64,000 bases of DNA from Candidatus Riflebacteria bacterium HGW-Riflebacteria-1 (GTDB lineage Bacteria; Muiribacteriota; Ozemobacteria; Ozemobacterales; Ozemobacteraceae): the NCBI GenBank assembly GCA_002839445.1, contig PGYB01000001.1, positions 193,578-257,577 on the forward strand, in the 5' to 3' direction. Both the position numbers and the translations under genes were made by a program. The notes under the pieces were generated by a model. That model did not search any database. It had not been told where the DNA came from and saw only the letters and a program-made list of their open reading frames with translations. How positions within the stretch are numbered: position 1 is the first letter of the stretch; every line of letters starts with the position of its first letter. Of the stretch, positions 8,409 to 17,736 are shown in pieces.

Positions 8409-10724
8409 ATGGACATCGATTTATCCCAATACATGGGGATGTACGTCGACGGTTCGCGTGAGAACCTCGACCTGATGGACAAATTTCTCCTCGCCCTGGA
8501 ACAGGATCCGAGTAATCTCGAGGCTGTCGGCGAGATATTCAGAGCCGCACATACCCTCAAGGGAATGTCGGCAACCATGGGCTTTGAGAAAGTTGCCCAC
8601 CTCACCCACGAGATGGAAAGCATTCTCGATCAGTTGCGCAATCACCAGTTGGAAGTAACCCCGCCAATTATCGACGTAGTTTTTGAAACCTTCGATGTAT
8701 TGCGCACACTGGTAAATGACAGTATCGAAGCGACCGACTCGAATGTTGACATCGAGACCATCGTAAGAAAGCTTCAAGATGCCGCAAAAGGCAAAACGGC
8801 TGCCAGCAAGGTCGAAGCGAAAACGGTAACAGCAGAAGAAAAGCCGATATTGCCAGAAGTGAAACCAGCACAGGAATCTGAAGAATCCCAACTGGCTCTT
8901 GAGCTTGCCGATATCTCGATGAACGAGTTTGAGCAGCAGTTATTGATCGAAGCACACCAGCACGGATCGAACATTCTGCTCATGGTGGTTACACTGGTTG
9001 CCGACTGTCTGCTCAAGGCGCCGCGTGCCTTTATGGTGGCCAGAAGTCTCGAAGAGCTGAGATGTGATGTTATCAAATCGGTTCCAGAAACCAAAGACAT
9101 CGAAGAAGAGAAGTTTGATCTTTCGTTCAAGATGGTTATGTTGGGCGAAGCCACAGAAGAAGAAATCAAATACGCGATTGAGTCTATCTCAGAAATAGAA
9201 TCAGTAAAGGTTTCCAAGCTTAAGCCCGAAGATTTTGCTATGCAGAATTCGGCACCATATGTTGCGCCGGCGCCCCCCGAACCGCCAAAACCTGCGCCGA
9301 AACCTGCCCCAGCGCCGACGCCAGCTCCTGCGCCAAAAGCTGCACCATCGCCAGCCCCCGCTCCGACACCTCGCGCGGCCTCGACACCACGAGCAGCCCC
9401 GCCACCCGCTCCAGCTCCTGTGGCGGCACCACCGCCGCCACCTCCGCCGCCACCAAGACCGCCGGCAGCGCCGGCAGCTGGCGGACCACCCAAGCCACCC
9501 GACAAAAAGAATACTGCTGCTGCCGCCGACAAAAGAGGCAGCCAGACTGTACGCGTCGACATGAAGCGACTTGATGACCTGATGAATCTGGTCGGAGAAC
9601 TGGTTATCAACCGAACTCGCCTTGAAGATATCGGCGCGGCACATAAGCTTAAAGACCTTAATGAAGCCCTTTCGCGCGTTTCGCAGATAAGCGCGTCTTT
9701 GCAGAGTGTTGTCATGCAGGTGCGCATGGTGCCGATTGAACAGGTCTTTGACCGGTTTCCACGCATGGTGCGCGACCTCGCCAAGAAACTCAATAAAAAA
9801 ATCAATCTGGTGGTCGAAGGCAAGGAAACCGAAATGGACCGTACTGTTATCGATGAAATCGGTGACCCGATGGTTCATCTGATCAGAAACTCGGTAGACC
9901 ATGGCATCGAGTCGCCAGAAGACAGAATTGCCCGCGGCAAGTCTGATGTTGGTACGATCACTCTGGTAGCCAGACACGAAGGTAACAATGTTTTGATCGA
10001 GGTTGTTGACGATGGCAAAGGCGTCGACCCGACAATCATCAGCCGCCTGGCTATTGAGCGCGGGTTGTTCACGCCAGAACAAATGGCCAAGATGCCACCC
10101 GAAGAAATTATTAAAATCATCTTTCTGCCCGGCTTTTCGACAGCCGCAGTGGTCAGCGATGTCTCCGGACGCGGAGTTGGCATGGACGCGGTTAAGGCCA
10201 AGCTTGAAGATCTCAACGGCGTTCTCGAACTCGAGTCAAAGGTTGGCGAGGGCTCACGGGTAACCATCAAGCTGCCGCTCACGCTGGCAATTCTTCCCGC
10301 ACTTATGGTTAAAGTGGGCGTTGAAATGTTTGCAATACCGCTGGGTTCGGTGCTTGAAACCATGGATATAACCAAGGCTGACATCAATATCGTGCAGCAT
10401 CAGGAAGTAACCCTGCTACGCGGTGAGGTTCTGCCGATCATCAGACTGCGAAACGTGCTCAATGTTCCGACCACCGATGAAGAGCGCAAACAACTCGATG
10501 CACGAGTGGACGAACTGTCCATGGTGGTATGCGCTTCTGGCGAAAAGCGCGCCGGATTCATGGTCGACGAACTTTTTGGGCAGCAGGAAATCGTTATTAA
10601 ATCGCTCGGCAACCTGCTCGGAGGTCTTCCTGGCATCATGGGTGCTACCATGCGCGGCGACGGCAGCATTGCGTTAATTCTTGATATACCGTCGTTTTTC
10701 CAGAAAGGTCAGACACTGCAATGA
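8409..10724 (+). CDS. cheA: Chemotaxis histidine kinase CheA
   Basis: 771 aa from the ATG at 8409. A TTG directly before it extends the frame by one codon, but the GAGG-like sequence near 8398 fits the ATG better. Domains: Hpt/P1 with phospho-accepting His48 in RAAHTLKG; CheY-binding P2-like domain (about 183-267); a very long Ala/Pro-rich linker (about 278-367) with a run of nine prolines; dimerization domain (about 380-440); HATPase domain with N-box HLIRNSVDHGIE, DDGKGVD and GRGVGMD; CheW-like P5 domain at the C-terminus. It phosphorylates CheY and CheB when stimulated by receptors. No cheY, cheB, cheR or receptor gene is nearby. Confidence 0.96.
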   Translation: MDIDLSQYMGMYVDGSRENLDLMDKFLLALEQDPSNLEAVGEIFRAAHTLKGMSATMGFEKVAHLTHEMESILDQLRNHQLEVTPPIIDVVFETFDVLRTLVNDSIEATDSNVDIETIVRKLQDAAKGKTAASKVEAKTVTAEEKPILPEVKPAQESEESQLALELADISMNEFEQQLLIEAHQHGSNILLMVVTLVADCLLKAPRAFMVARSLEELRCDVIKSVPETKDIEEEKFDLSFKMVMLGEATEEEIKYAIESISEIESVKVSKLKPEDFAMQNSAPYVAPAPPEPPKPAPKPAPAPTPAPAPKAAPSPAPAPTPRAASTPRAAPPPAPAPVAAPPPPPPPPPRPPAAPAAGGPPKPPDKKNTAAAADKRGSQTVRVDMKRLDDLMNLVGELVINRTRLEDIGAAHKLKDLNEALSRVSQISASLQSVVMQVRMVPIEQVFDRFPRMVRDLAKKLNKKINLVVEGKETEMDRTVIDEIGDPMVHLIRNSVDHGIESPEDRIARGKSDVGTITLVARHEGNNVLIEVVDDGKGVDPTIISRLAIERGLFTPEQMAKMPPEEIIKIIFLPGFSTAAVVSDVSGRGVGMDAVKAKLEDLNGVLELESKVGEGSRVTIKLPLTLAILPALMVKVGVEMFAIPLGSVLETMDITKADINIVQHQEVTLLRGEVLPIIRLRNVLNVPTTDEERKQLDARVDELSMVVCASGEKRAGFMVDELFGQQEIVIKSLGNLLGGLPGIMGATMRGDGSIALILDIPSFFQKGQTLQ

Positions 10725-10770
10725 CCTTAAAAGCATTTGTTGATCATGTTCTGCATAAGGAGGTCAGAGG

Positions 10771-12270
10771 TTGAACCTCGATCTTTCCGAATATATGGGT
10801 GCCTATATCGATGGTGCCCGCGAGAATCTCGACACCATGGACAAGTGTCTGCTCAGCCTTGAGCAGAATCATTCAAATCTGGATACAATCGAAGAGATTT
10901 TCAGAGCAGCCCATACTCTTAAGGGCATGTCTGCAACCATGGGATTCGAGAAAATAGCCCATCTCACGCACGAGATGGAAAGCATTCTCGACAAGCTGCG
11001 CACCCGGCAGATTGAGGTAACTCCCGCGGTAATCGATGCAATTTTTGAGACTTTTGATGTTCTGCGAACGCTGGTAAACGACAGTATCGAGCAGACCGAC
11101 TCTGGCATAGACCTCACCGAGTTGTCAGCAAAGCTGTCAGGACTCGCCAGCGGAGGAGGAGCGCCGGCACCAGCAGCGGCTCCGGCAGCTTCAGCTGCCT
11201 CGGCGTCGGCCGCGATGCACGCGAACACTGGTGGAACCAGCGTCGACATTAGCGACATGGGGCTGAGTGATTTCGAATTGTCAGGTCTGGCAGAAGCGAG
11301 CGATGCCGGTCGCAACGTTCTGCTTTTAAAAATAGCTCTGGTTTCCGACTGCCTGTTAAAAGGGCCACGCGTTTTCATGGTTTTGCGCACACTTGACGAT
11401 CAGCAATGCGACATTGTCAAAGCACACCCCGAAGTTAAAGATCTTGAGAACGAGAAATTTGATAAGTCGTTCAAGATGATCCTTATCACCGATAAATCGG
11501 CTGAACAGATTAAAGATGCTCTGGAATCAATTTCGGAGCTCGACACAATAGAGCTGATACCGGTGGTTGAATCTGGCGACTTTTCAGGATCAGCGCCGCA
11601 GGCCGCAGCACCAGTTTACGCGCCACCGGTTGAAGCGCCGCCACCGCTGACATCTGCTCCTGCTCCCGCGCCGAGAGCAGCGCCAGCGGCCGCACCAGTT
11701 CAGGCTGCACCAGCAAATTACGAAGTTCATAATCCGATGGCCGGCGCTCCGGTAGTGCAACCGGCTTCGCAAGAGCCACCTGCCGGTGAAGCATCGCCCG
11801 AAGATGAGGAAGAAGCCAAGGAAGTAATCGAACTTGTTCAACTCGTCACTTTTACCATGGCCGGTGAAACATATGCACTTGAAATACAACAGGTAGAAGC
11901 CATTATCAACCTGGTACCAATCACCAGAGTGCCGAAAGCACCAATGCATATAGATGGAGTAATCAACCTGCGCGGCGAAATTGTTCCGGTTATCAATACC
12001 CGCCGCCGCCTGCGCCTGGCTGAACTGGCACGAAGCGCCAGCAATCAGATCATCATACTTGCTTTTGAGGAAGAAAAAGTCAAAGCAGGCTTTCTGGTAG
12101 ACAGCGTCCAGGAGGTTATACGCCTGCCTGAGTCGGCAATTGAACCGCCCAGCCGCGTCAGCGAAAGTGTTGATGTCGAATATCTGCGTGGTGTTGGCAA
12201 AATTGACAACAAGATAGTCATCATGCTTAATGCCCACCGCATTGTATTCGGCAAACAGGCCGACGAATAG
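10771..12270 (+). CDS. CheA-derived Hpt-P2-CheW protein lacking kinase core
   Basis: 499 aa. The N-terminal Hpt domain is nearly identical to that of CheA, with His48 in RAAHTLKG; residues about 177-265 match CheA P2; a Pro/Ala-rich linker (about 270-350) follows; residues about 355-497 are a CheW domain. Dimerization and ATPase domains are absent. The protein can therefore accept phosphate and dock receptors and CheA but cannot make phosphohistidine itself. TTG start at 10771 with AAGGAGGT at 10757-10764. It lies 46 nt after cheA, same operon. Likely role: coupling protein that also serves as a phosphate sink or relay; this is inference. Duplication of cheA followed by core deletion is the simplest origin. 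Confidence 0.88.
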   Translation: MNLDLSEYMGAYIDGARENLDTMDKCLLSLEQNHSNLDTIEEIFRAAHTLKGMSATMGFEKIAHLTHEMESILDKLRTRQIEVTPAVIDAIFETFDVLRTLVNDSIEQTDSGIDLTELSAKLSGLASGGGAPAPAAAPAASAASASAAMHANTGGTSVDISDMGLSDFELSGLAEASDAGRNVLLLKIALVSDCLLKGPRVFMVLRTLDDQQCDIVKAHPEVKDLENEKFDKSFKMILITDKSAEQIKDALESISELDTIELIPVVESGDFSGSAPQAAAPVYAPPVEAPPPLTSAPAPAPRAAPAAAPVQAAPANYEVHNPMAGAPVVQPASQEPPAGEASPEDEEEAKEVIELVQLVTFTMAGETYALEIQQVEAIINLVPITRVPKAPMHIDGVINLRGEIVPVINTRRRLRLAELARSASNQIIILAFEEEKVKAGFLVDSVQEVIRLPESAIEPPSRVSESVDVEYLRGVGKIDNKIVIMLNAHRIVFGKQADE

Positions 12271-12290
12271 CGGAAAAAAGCAAATCTGGA

Positions 12291-13505
12291 CTAACGATTA
12301 TTTTTAAGCCCGGAAAGAATTCTCGCTGCCGAGTTGCGCACCATATCGTTTTCGTCCTGACTGGCTTCGAGCGCGATCTGATTTAACCCCTGAATTGGCA
12401 GCTTGGCCAGCGCTTCTAAGGCGTTCAGACGATTGAACCACACATCATCTTTAAGAAGCCGGCGCAGCGCGAACTCGGCCTGGGCAAAGCCCAGATCTCC
12501 TATCGCGTCTATGCTGAAAAACAAGGTATCACGATCTTTCAGAATATCAATGAGGGACTGCACAAATTTTTCGTTTTTCAGCTGCCCCATGGCTCTGATC
12601 AGGTTGATTTTTACTGTTTTGTCAGCAGTTTCGAGTTTTTTTATGAGCAGTTCCGGGTTAAGATTACCAAGCTTTGAAAGGCTCTCAACCGCAGCTCCTC
12701 GCACCTGCATTGAATCATCATGCAATGTTTTCAGGAGCGGCTCAATGGCGCTGGCCTTGCCAGTAGCGCCAAAGGCCTCAACAATTCTCTTTCTGATAAA
12801 CCATTCAGAATGGCTGGCATGCTGTTTGAGTATTTCTACGCTGGGCTCGCTGGCAATCATCCCCAGACCTCGAATGCAGTAGAGTCCGCGCTCAAAAGGC
12901 TCTGCCAGAAGTTCTTCTGAAAACAACTTTAATGCTTCGGGATTGCCGGTTTCAGCGAGGAATTTAAGCACCCACATGCGGCGATCTGCCCCCAGGGTGC
13001 GATACTTTTCGAGCATCTCGTGAACCAGAGAACGCTGATGAATCAGCAGGTATCTGATACTGGGTGAAAGCTTCGCCTCATCAGGAAATTCAAGAAAAAA
13101 ATCAACGAGAATCGCATCAACCCGCCGCGAGGACGGCATCATCGAAATCGCTTTAATTGCCGGCAAAACCAGTTCTGTTGCAGCAGAAGAAATACCGGCG
13201 GCAAGATTGTTAATAGCCGGCTCGTATTTGAGAGCACCTAAGATAGCCGCTGCCTCGATAAAAAGCTTCGGCTGCTCAACTCTAAGACTCTTTGTGAGAA
13301 AATCAGAGCCAACCTGCCCAAGATGTTCGGCGAATAATCTGGCGACCAGCTGACGGGCAACAACTCCGCCGCTCTGCAGCACCTGGCACAAACTGGCCAT
13401 CTGCTCTGGCGTCGGCTGTTTAAGGTGCGGTAGAACAACGGTAAAAAAGCTGTCGGCATGACCAAGAGCATCTTCAAGAAAGCTGGCAAACTGATTATTA
13501 TTCAT
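12291..13505 (-). CDS. HEAT-repeat protein
   Basis: 404 aa built almost entirely of about 30-residue alpha-helical repeats of HEAT/PBS-lyase type; typical phrases are FIRKRIVEAFGATGKASAIEPLLKTL, VRGAAVESLSKLG and VRNSAARILSGL. There is no signal peptide. Such proteins are scaffolds for protein-protein contacts; the partner is unknown. It is the last gene of the minus-strand operon, 9 nt after the small gene at 13515-13922, and converges with the CheA-derived gene with only 20 nt between stops and no clear terminator. Confidence 0.85.
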   Translation of the reverse strand: MNNNQFASFLEDALGHADSFFTVVLPHLKQPTPEQMASLCQVLQSGGVVARQLVARLFAEHLGQVGSDFLTKSLRVEQPKLFIEAAAILGALKYEPAINNLAAGISSAATELVLPAIKAISMMPSSRRVDAILVDFFLEFPDEAKLSPSIRYLLIHQRSLVHEMLEKYRTLGADRRMWVLKFLAETGNPEALKLFSEELLAEPFERGLYCIRGLGMIASEPSVEILKQHASHSEWFIRKRIVEAFGATGKASAIEPLLKTLHDDSMQVRGAAVESLSKLGNLNPELLIKKLETADKTVKINLIRAMGQLKNEKFVQSLIDILKDRDTLFFSIDAIGDLGFAQAEFALRRLLKDDVWFNRLNALEALAKLPIQGLNQIALEASQDENDMVRNSAARILSGLKNNR

Positions 13506-13514
13506 GGTCTACAC

Positions 13515-13922
13515 TCAATTGGGAGCCGATATCGGGCCTTCATATTTTTCGACGAGAAAGTTTTCGCGGCCCACAATCTTGCCGTCTGCTTCAAATTCAA
13601 AAACATAGTTACCAGGCGCCGGAAATGCAAAATTGCTCAAAACGATCATTGATCTGGCGACAAGGCCGGCCTGACCCTGAATAGGCGCAGAAGGTCGCAC
13701 TTTGGGAATCTCAACACCCTCTGGCGGGATAATGTTCAGGGACACATTGACCTTGCCAGTAATCTCGCCCCATTCAATAAAAAGGCACAGCTTGGCAAAC
13801 GGCAGCGGAAAGCTCTGCACCAGCAATTTGGATCCAAGCACGCCCATCAGGCTGACTCTTCCGCCAAGCTCCTGGCGAATATCTTCGCATATCAACACGC
13901 ATTTATACTTAAGACTGCTCAT
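13515..13922 (-). CDS. Small conserved protein, DUF6941-like
   Basis: 135 aa, function unknown. It begins with SSLKYKCVLICEDIRQELGG-RVSLMGVLG, which recalls small beta-rich proteins grouped as DUF6941, and ends with a beta-sandwich-like part (APGNYVFEFEADGKIV). No signal peptide or membrane segment. AAAGGA precedes the ATG by about 7 nt. It lies between ruvX (43 nt) and the HEAT protein gene (9 nt), so it is cotranscribed with them. The family name is from memory of the pattern. Confidence 0.7.
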   Translation of the reverse strand: MSSLKYKCVLICEDIRQELGGRVSLMGVLGSKLLVQSFPLPFAKLCLFIEWGEITGKVNVSLNIIPPEGVEIPKVRPSAPIQGQAGLVARSMIVLSNFAFPAPGNYVFEFEADGKIVGRENFLVEKYEGPISAPN

Positions 13923-13965
13923 ATTTGTTTCCTTTCAGTAACTCGGCCAGCTGGGCAGATAGCCC

Positions 13966-14391
13966 TTAATCCGTTGCCAGCCCGGTGTTTTTACGATAAT
14001 CAAGATAGCTTCTCAGAATGAGGGAAGCTGCGACCGCGTCGATCACTTCGCGCCTCTGCTCGCGCCGCATGCCAGATTCGATCAGCGAGGCTTCGGCAAT
14101 TTTTGTGGTCAAACGCTCGTCAAAGAACTCAATCGGCAGACTGGTCTGTTTTTCGAGCTCATTTTTATAATATCGCGCCCTTTCACAGGGCTCGCGCTCA
14201 ACGCCATCGAGCGAAACCGGCAGGCCAATAACAACCCGCTCGATCTCTTCTTTTTTCAGCAGAGCGACAATTTCGCTGACCGCTGTTCTGCCGGCTTTTA
14301 CTACCGAGAACGGCGAAGCTGCGATCTCAAGTCGATCGCAGGTTGCCACGCCAATTCTCTTTTTGCCGATATCGAGAGCAAGAATTTTCAT
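13966..14391 (-). CDS. ruvX: Holliday-junction resolvase-like RuvX/YqgF
   Basis: 141 aa, the normal YqgF size. RNase H-like fold: N-terminal ILALDIGKKRIGVA with the first catalytic Asp, central VVIGLPVSLDG, then FFDERLTT and a C-terminal IDAVAASLILRSYL helix. YqgF proteins act in pre-16S rRNA 5' end processing and were proposed as resolvases. The start ATG overlaps the alaS stop by 1 nt (TGATG), a translational coupling; an alaS-yqgF pairing is seen in many bacteria. Confidence 0.93.
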   Translation of the reverse strand: MKILALDIGKKRIGVATCDRLEIAASPFSVVKAGRTAVSEIVALLKKEEIERVVIGLPVSLDGVEREPCERARYYKNELEKQTSLPIEFFDERLTTKIAEASLIESGMRREQRREVIDAVAASLILRSYLDYRKNTGLATD

Positions 14392-16982
14392 CAGCCGTTA
14401 AGAGCCTGAGTGATCAATTTTTCGGCCTCAATGAGTGCCAGATCAATTTTTTCGGAATCCTTGCCGCCGGCTGTTGCCATATCAGGCCGGCCGCCACCGC
14501 TACCGCCAGCTATCCTGGCGACATCCTTGATGAGCTTGCCGGCGTGCATGCCCTTTTTGACCAGGTCGCCGGTAATCTTGAGCACAAAGCCGGCCTTGTC
14601 GCCGCCGCAGGCGAGGAGAACCAGAGTCTTTTCGCCGGCATTGCCGACCAGTTCATCAGACATTTCCTTCATTTCATCGACACTCAGACCGTCAGTTCTT
14701 GACAAAATCACTGACATGCCGCCAATCTGACGCGCGCTGGCCTTAATTTTATCAATACGACCATGTGCGTCTGATTTTCGCATACGATCGAGTTCGCGGC
14801 GCAGTTCACGCATCTCGTGCATCAGTTTTTCGGCTTTCTGCGGCAGGCTTTTCTGGTCACATTCGAGAATCTGGGCCAGTTCTCTTTCGTGATGCCGCAG
14901 ATCGTGCAACACATCGAGAGAGGATTCGCCAGTTACCGCTTCAATGCGGCGAACACCGGCGGCAATAGAAGATTCAGATGCAATAGAAAACAGGCCTATT
15001 TCGGCAGAATTGCCGATATGGGTGCCGCCGCACAATTCTTTTGAATAATTTCCTACCGAAATAATACGCACGCGATCGCCGTATTTTTCGCCAAACAGTG
15101 CCATGGCACCGGTTTTAACCGCTTCTTCATAGCTCTTTTCATCGACATGAACATTATGCGCAGCGAGAACCTGCTGATTGACGATAGTTTCTATTTTCTC
15201 AAGATCAGGTGCGCCAATCGACGCAAAATGCGTAAAGTCAAAGCGCAGACGGTCAGAAGAAACCATTGAACCGGCCTGTTTTACATGATCACCAAGAACC
15301 TCACGCAGTGCTTTATGCAACAGATGAGTAGCTGTGTGATTGCGCATGGTCGCGCGCCGGCTGCTCACATCGACCTGCATCTGCACAGAGGCGCCCTTGG
15401 CAAATGTCGGCGCGCCCTGCCAGTGGCCGATATGCAGATACACGCCTTCGGCTGATTCCGTGGTGTCTACTACAAACGCGGCAGAACCGCTGATTATCTG
15501 GCCTTTGTCGCCGACCTGACCGCCCGATTCAGCGTAGAAAGGTGTTTTGTCAGTTACGATGAGAACCTGATCCTTGGCAGCAACCACATCAAGTACGGTT
15601 GCGGTATCGCTCAGGGTTTGGTAGCCAGTAAAAACGGTCGGCTGGTAATCGCCGGGGTTTACTGCCTGAAAGTTGACAAAGGCCGAAACAACATTAGCAC
15701 GACCGCGCTCGCGTTGTTTTTCGAGCTCAACATTAAAGCTGGTTTCGTCAACCCTGATTTTTTCTTCCATGCAGATTTCGCGGGTCAGATCGAGCGGGAA
15801 ACCATAGGTATCATGCAGAAGAAAAGCCCGTTCACCGGCCAACAGATCTTTCTTATCGGCCTTCAGCTGCTCAATATATTCAATGAGCTTGTCGCTGCCA
15901 GTCTTGAGAGTCTGCAGGAAACGTTCTTCTTCGTTGCGTACGATTCTGATTACGTGATCGGCGTTTTCTTTAACTTCGGGATAATCGCTCATTATTTCGG
16001 CCACGGTGGGCACAATCTGATGAAGAAATGGCTTTTCCTGGCCAAGATAGCTGTAGCCAAAACGCGAAGCGCGGCGCAGAATCTTGCGCAGCACATAACC
16101 ACGCCCTTCGTTACCCGGCAGACCGCCATCGGACAGCGCGAACGACAAAGCTCTGACATGGTCAGACACCACTTTAATAGCTGTGCGGATTTTTGCTGAT
16201 TCATTGAAGCCATGACCGGTTATCGACTCGACCTTGTTGACAATGCCGATAAACACGTCATTCTCAAAGTTGTCGAGTTTGCCCTGCATGATTGAAGCCA
16301 GGCGTTCGAGCCCCATGCCGGTATCGATGTTTTTGCGCTCAAGAGGTGTAAGCGTGCCGTCTTCGGCGCGATCATACTGGGTAAAAACCAGGTTCCAGAA
16401 TTCGAGAAAGCGCGCACAATCGCAACCAGGCGAGCAATCAGGGCTTTTACAGCCAACTTCAGAGCCCTGGTCGATATAAATTTCGGAACAGGGGCCAGAA
16501 GGGCCGACGCCGATTGTCCAGAAATTGTCTTTATCGCCAAGCTTGACGATGCGGTTGCGCGGCACGCCGATGTCGCGATGCCAGATTTCGAGGGCCTCAT
16601 CATCACTATGATGCACGCTGACGTAGAGCTTGTCAGTGGGCATATTCATTTCTTTGGTAATGAATTCCCAGGCCATGGCGATGGCCTCTTTTTTAAAGTA
16701 GTCGCCAAAGCTGAAGTTTCCCAGCATTTCAAAAAAAGTATGGTGCCTTGCTGTGTAACCAACATTTTCGATATCAGTGGTTCTGAAACACTTCTGGCAT
16801 GAGGCGGCGCGCGACAGATCTTTTTTCAGGCCGAGAAAATAAGGCTTAAAAGGAGCCATGCCGGCACTGACAAAAAGAATTGTCGGATCATCCTGTGGAA
16901 TCAGGGGCGCAGACTTTTCGACCTTGTGATTGTTTCTGCCAAAGAAATCGAGAAATTTTTGTCTGATTGTTGCGGTCTTCAC
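14391..16982 (-). CDS. alaS: Alanyl-tRNA synthetase
   Basis: 863 aa, full length. It charges tRNA-Ala. The class II catalytic domain starts at TATIRQKFLDFFGRNNH and PFKPYFLG; the editing/zinc region contains HTATHLLH near residue 548 and CGGTHIGN near residue 650; the C-terminal C-Ala domain ends with the GGSGGGRPDMATAGG motif. GTG start with AGGAGA 6-7 nt upstream. It follows the pseudopilin pair after 36 nt, an unusual upstream neighbour, and overlaps ruvX. No T-box or other leader was seen. Confidence 0.97.
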   Translation of the reverse strand: MKTATIRQKFLDFFGRNNHKVEKSAPLIPQDDPTILFVSAGMAPFKPYFLGLKKDLSRAASCQKCFRTTDIENVGYTARHHTFFEMLGNFSFGDYFKKEAIAMAWEFITKEMNMPTDKLYVSVHHSDDEALEIWHRDIGVPRNRIVKLGDKDNFWTIGVGPSGPCSEIYIDQGSEVGCKSPDCSPGCDCARFLEFWNLVFTQYDRAEDGTLTPLERKNIDTGMGLERLASIMQGKLDNFENDVFIGIVNKVESITGHGFNESAKIRTAIKVVSDHVRALSFALSDGGLPGNEGRGYVLRKILRRASRFGYSYLGQEKPFLHQIVPTVAEIMSDYPEVKENADHVIRIVRNEEERFLQTLKTGSDKLIEYIEQLKADKKDLLAGERAFLLHDTYGFPLDLTREICMEEKIRVDETSFNVELEKQRERGRANVVSAFVNFQAVNPGDYQPTVFTGYQTLSDTATVLDVVAAKDQVLIVTDKTPFYAESGGQVGDKGQIISGSAAFVVDTTESAEGVYLHIGHWQGAPTFAKGASVQMQVDVSSRRATMRNHTATHLLHKALREVLGDHVKQAGSMVSSDRLRFDFTHFASIGAPDLEKIETIVNQQVLAAHNVHVDEKSYEEAVKTGAMALFGEKYGDRVRIISVGNYSKELCGGTHIGNSAEIGLFSIASESSIAAGVRRIEAVTGESSLDVLHDLRHHERELAQILECDQKSLPQKAEKLMHEMRELRRELDRMRKSDAHGRIDKIKASARQIGGMSVILSRTDGLSVDEMKEMSDELVGNAGEKTLVLLACGGDKAGFVLKITGDLVKKGMHAGKLIKDVARIAGGSGGGRPDMATAGGKDSEKIDLALIEAEKLITQALNG

Positions 16983-17018
16983 TGGTGTCTCCTGGGTTAT
17001 TGTTCGACGGATTAATGC

Positions 17019-17726
17019 TTAATCAAATTTTGCATTGAGAATTCTAGAGTAGATGCGCGTTACAAAGTTTCGCTGCTTTATCGGCTTTTTGTCGGTATCG
17101 TACATTTCGTGCATCGACAGCTGAATTTCAACACCCTTAACTTTCTTCAGATCGCGCAAACCATTGGCAGCCGGGTTTGACGGGTGATAATAGTGCGGCC
17201 GCAGGTAATTACGGTAATCTTCCATGCTTTCGTCAGCATAGCGATTACGAAAGATGGTGCCATCGGTTCCCCATACTTTGAGGTAATTCATCTGCTTGGT
17301 GATCAGTTCACGCCGGGTGCCACCGTCGACCTGGCGCGTGACCGTCTTGGCATCAGTGCTGTCGCCATGTTTTTCTGGACCATTGTAGGTATAGGTAACC
17401 CGCTCAAATCCGCTGCCATCGCGTTTTGGAATTATCATACTGATTTTGTGCAGCAACGCGTTTTCTTCGTCAAACAAGCTGCTCTTGAATATTGTGTCGA
17501 GTTCAACGACTTCTGTCATTTCGCGCAGGTCGCGTTCGATGGTCATCAGGAAACTGCGCGCTTCATGAAGCGTATCAAGTGACTGTCGCTGTCTTTCGAG
17601 ACTCACAAAAGTACGATTCAGCATGGTGTAGCCGAGAACAAGAACAATTCCGAAAATCATGAACGAAATCATCATTTCGACCAGGGTTACTGCGCGTTTG
17701 GAGTTTTTTGCTGTTATACTGTTCAT
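17019..17726 (-). CDS. Minor pseudopilin (GspJ/PilW-like)
   Basis: 235 aa with a class III prepilin signal: short basic leader, then AVTLVEMMISFMIFGIVLVLGY with the conserved Glu at position +5 of the mature protein. Such proteins are processed by a prepilin peptidase and form the tip of type II secretion or type IV pilus fibres. The rest is a soluble domain of about 200 residues with no recognised motif; length and position after a PilV/GspI-like gene suggest GspJ or PilW type. ATG start, 10 nt after its upstream neighbour. No other pilus gene is in the window. Confidence 0.82.
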   Translation of the reverse strand: MNSITAKNSKRAVTLVEMMISFMIFGIVLVLGYTMLNRTFVSLERQRQSLDTLHEARSFLMTIERDLREMTEVVELDTIFKSSLFDEENALLHKISMIIPKRDGSGFERVTYTYNGPEKHGDSTDAKTVTRQVDGGTRRELITKQMNYLKVWGTDGTIFRNRYADESMEDYRNYLRPHYYHPSNPAANGLRDLKKVKGVEIQLSMHEMYDTDKKPIKQRNFVTRIYSRILNAKFD

Positions 17727-17736
17727 TGTTTACCTC

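Noticed and set aside
9201..10082. Long open frames on the strand opposite cheA (also 8774-9823)
   Set aside because: They are products of the biased Ala/Pro codons of the linker and kinase region; the translated sequences are low-complexity or rich in rare residues, and the sense gene is certain.
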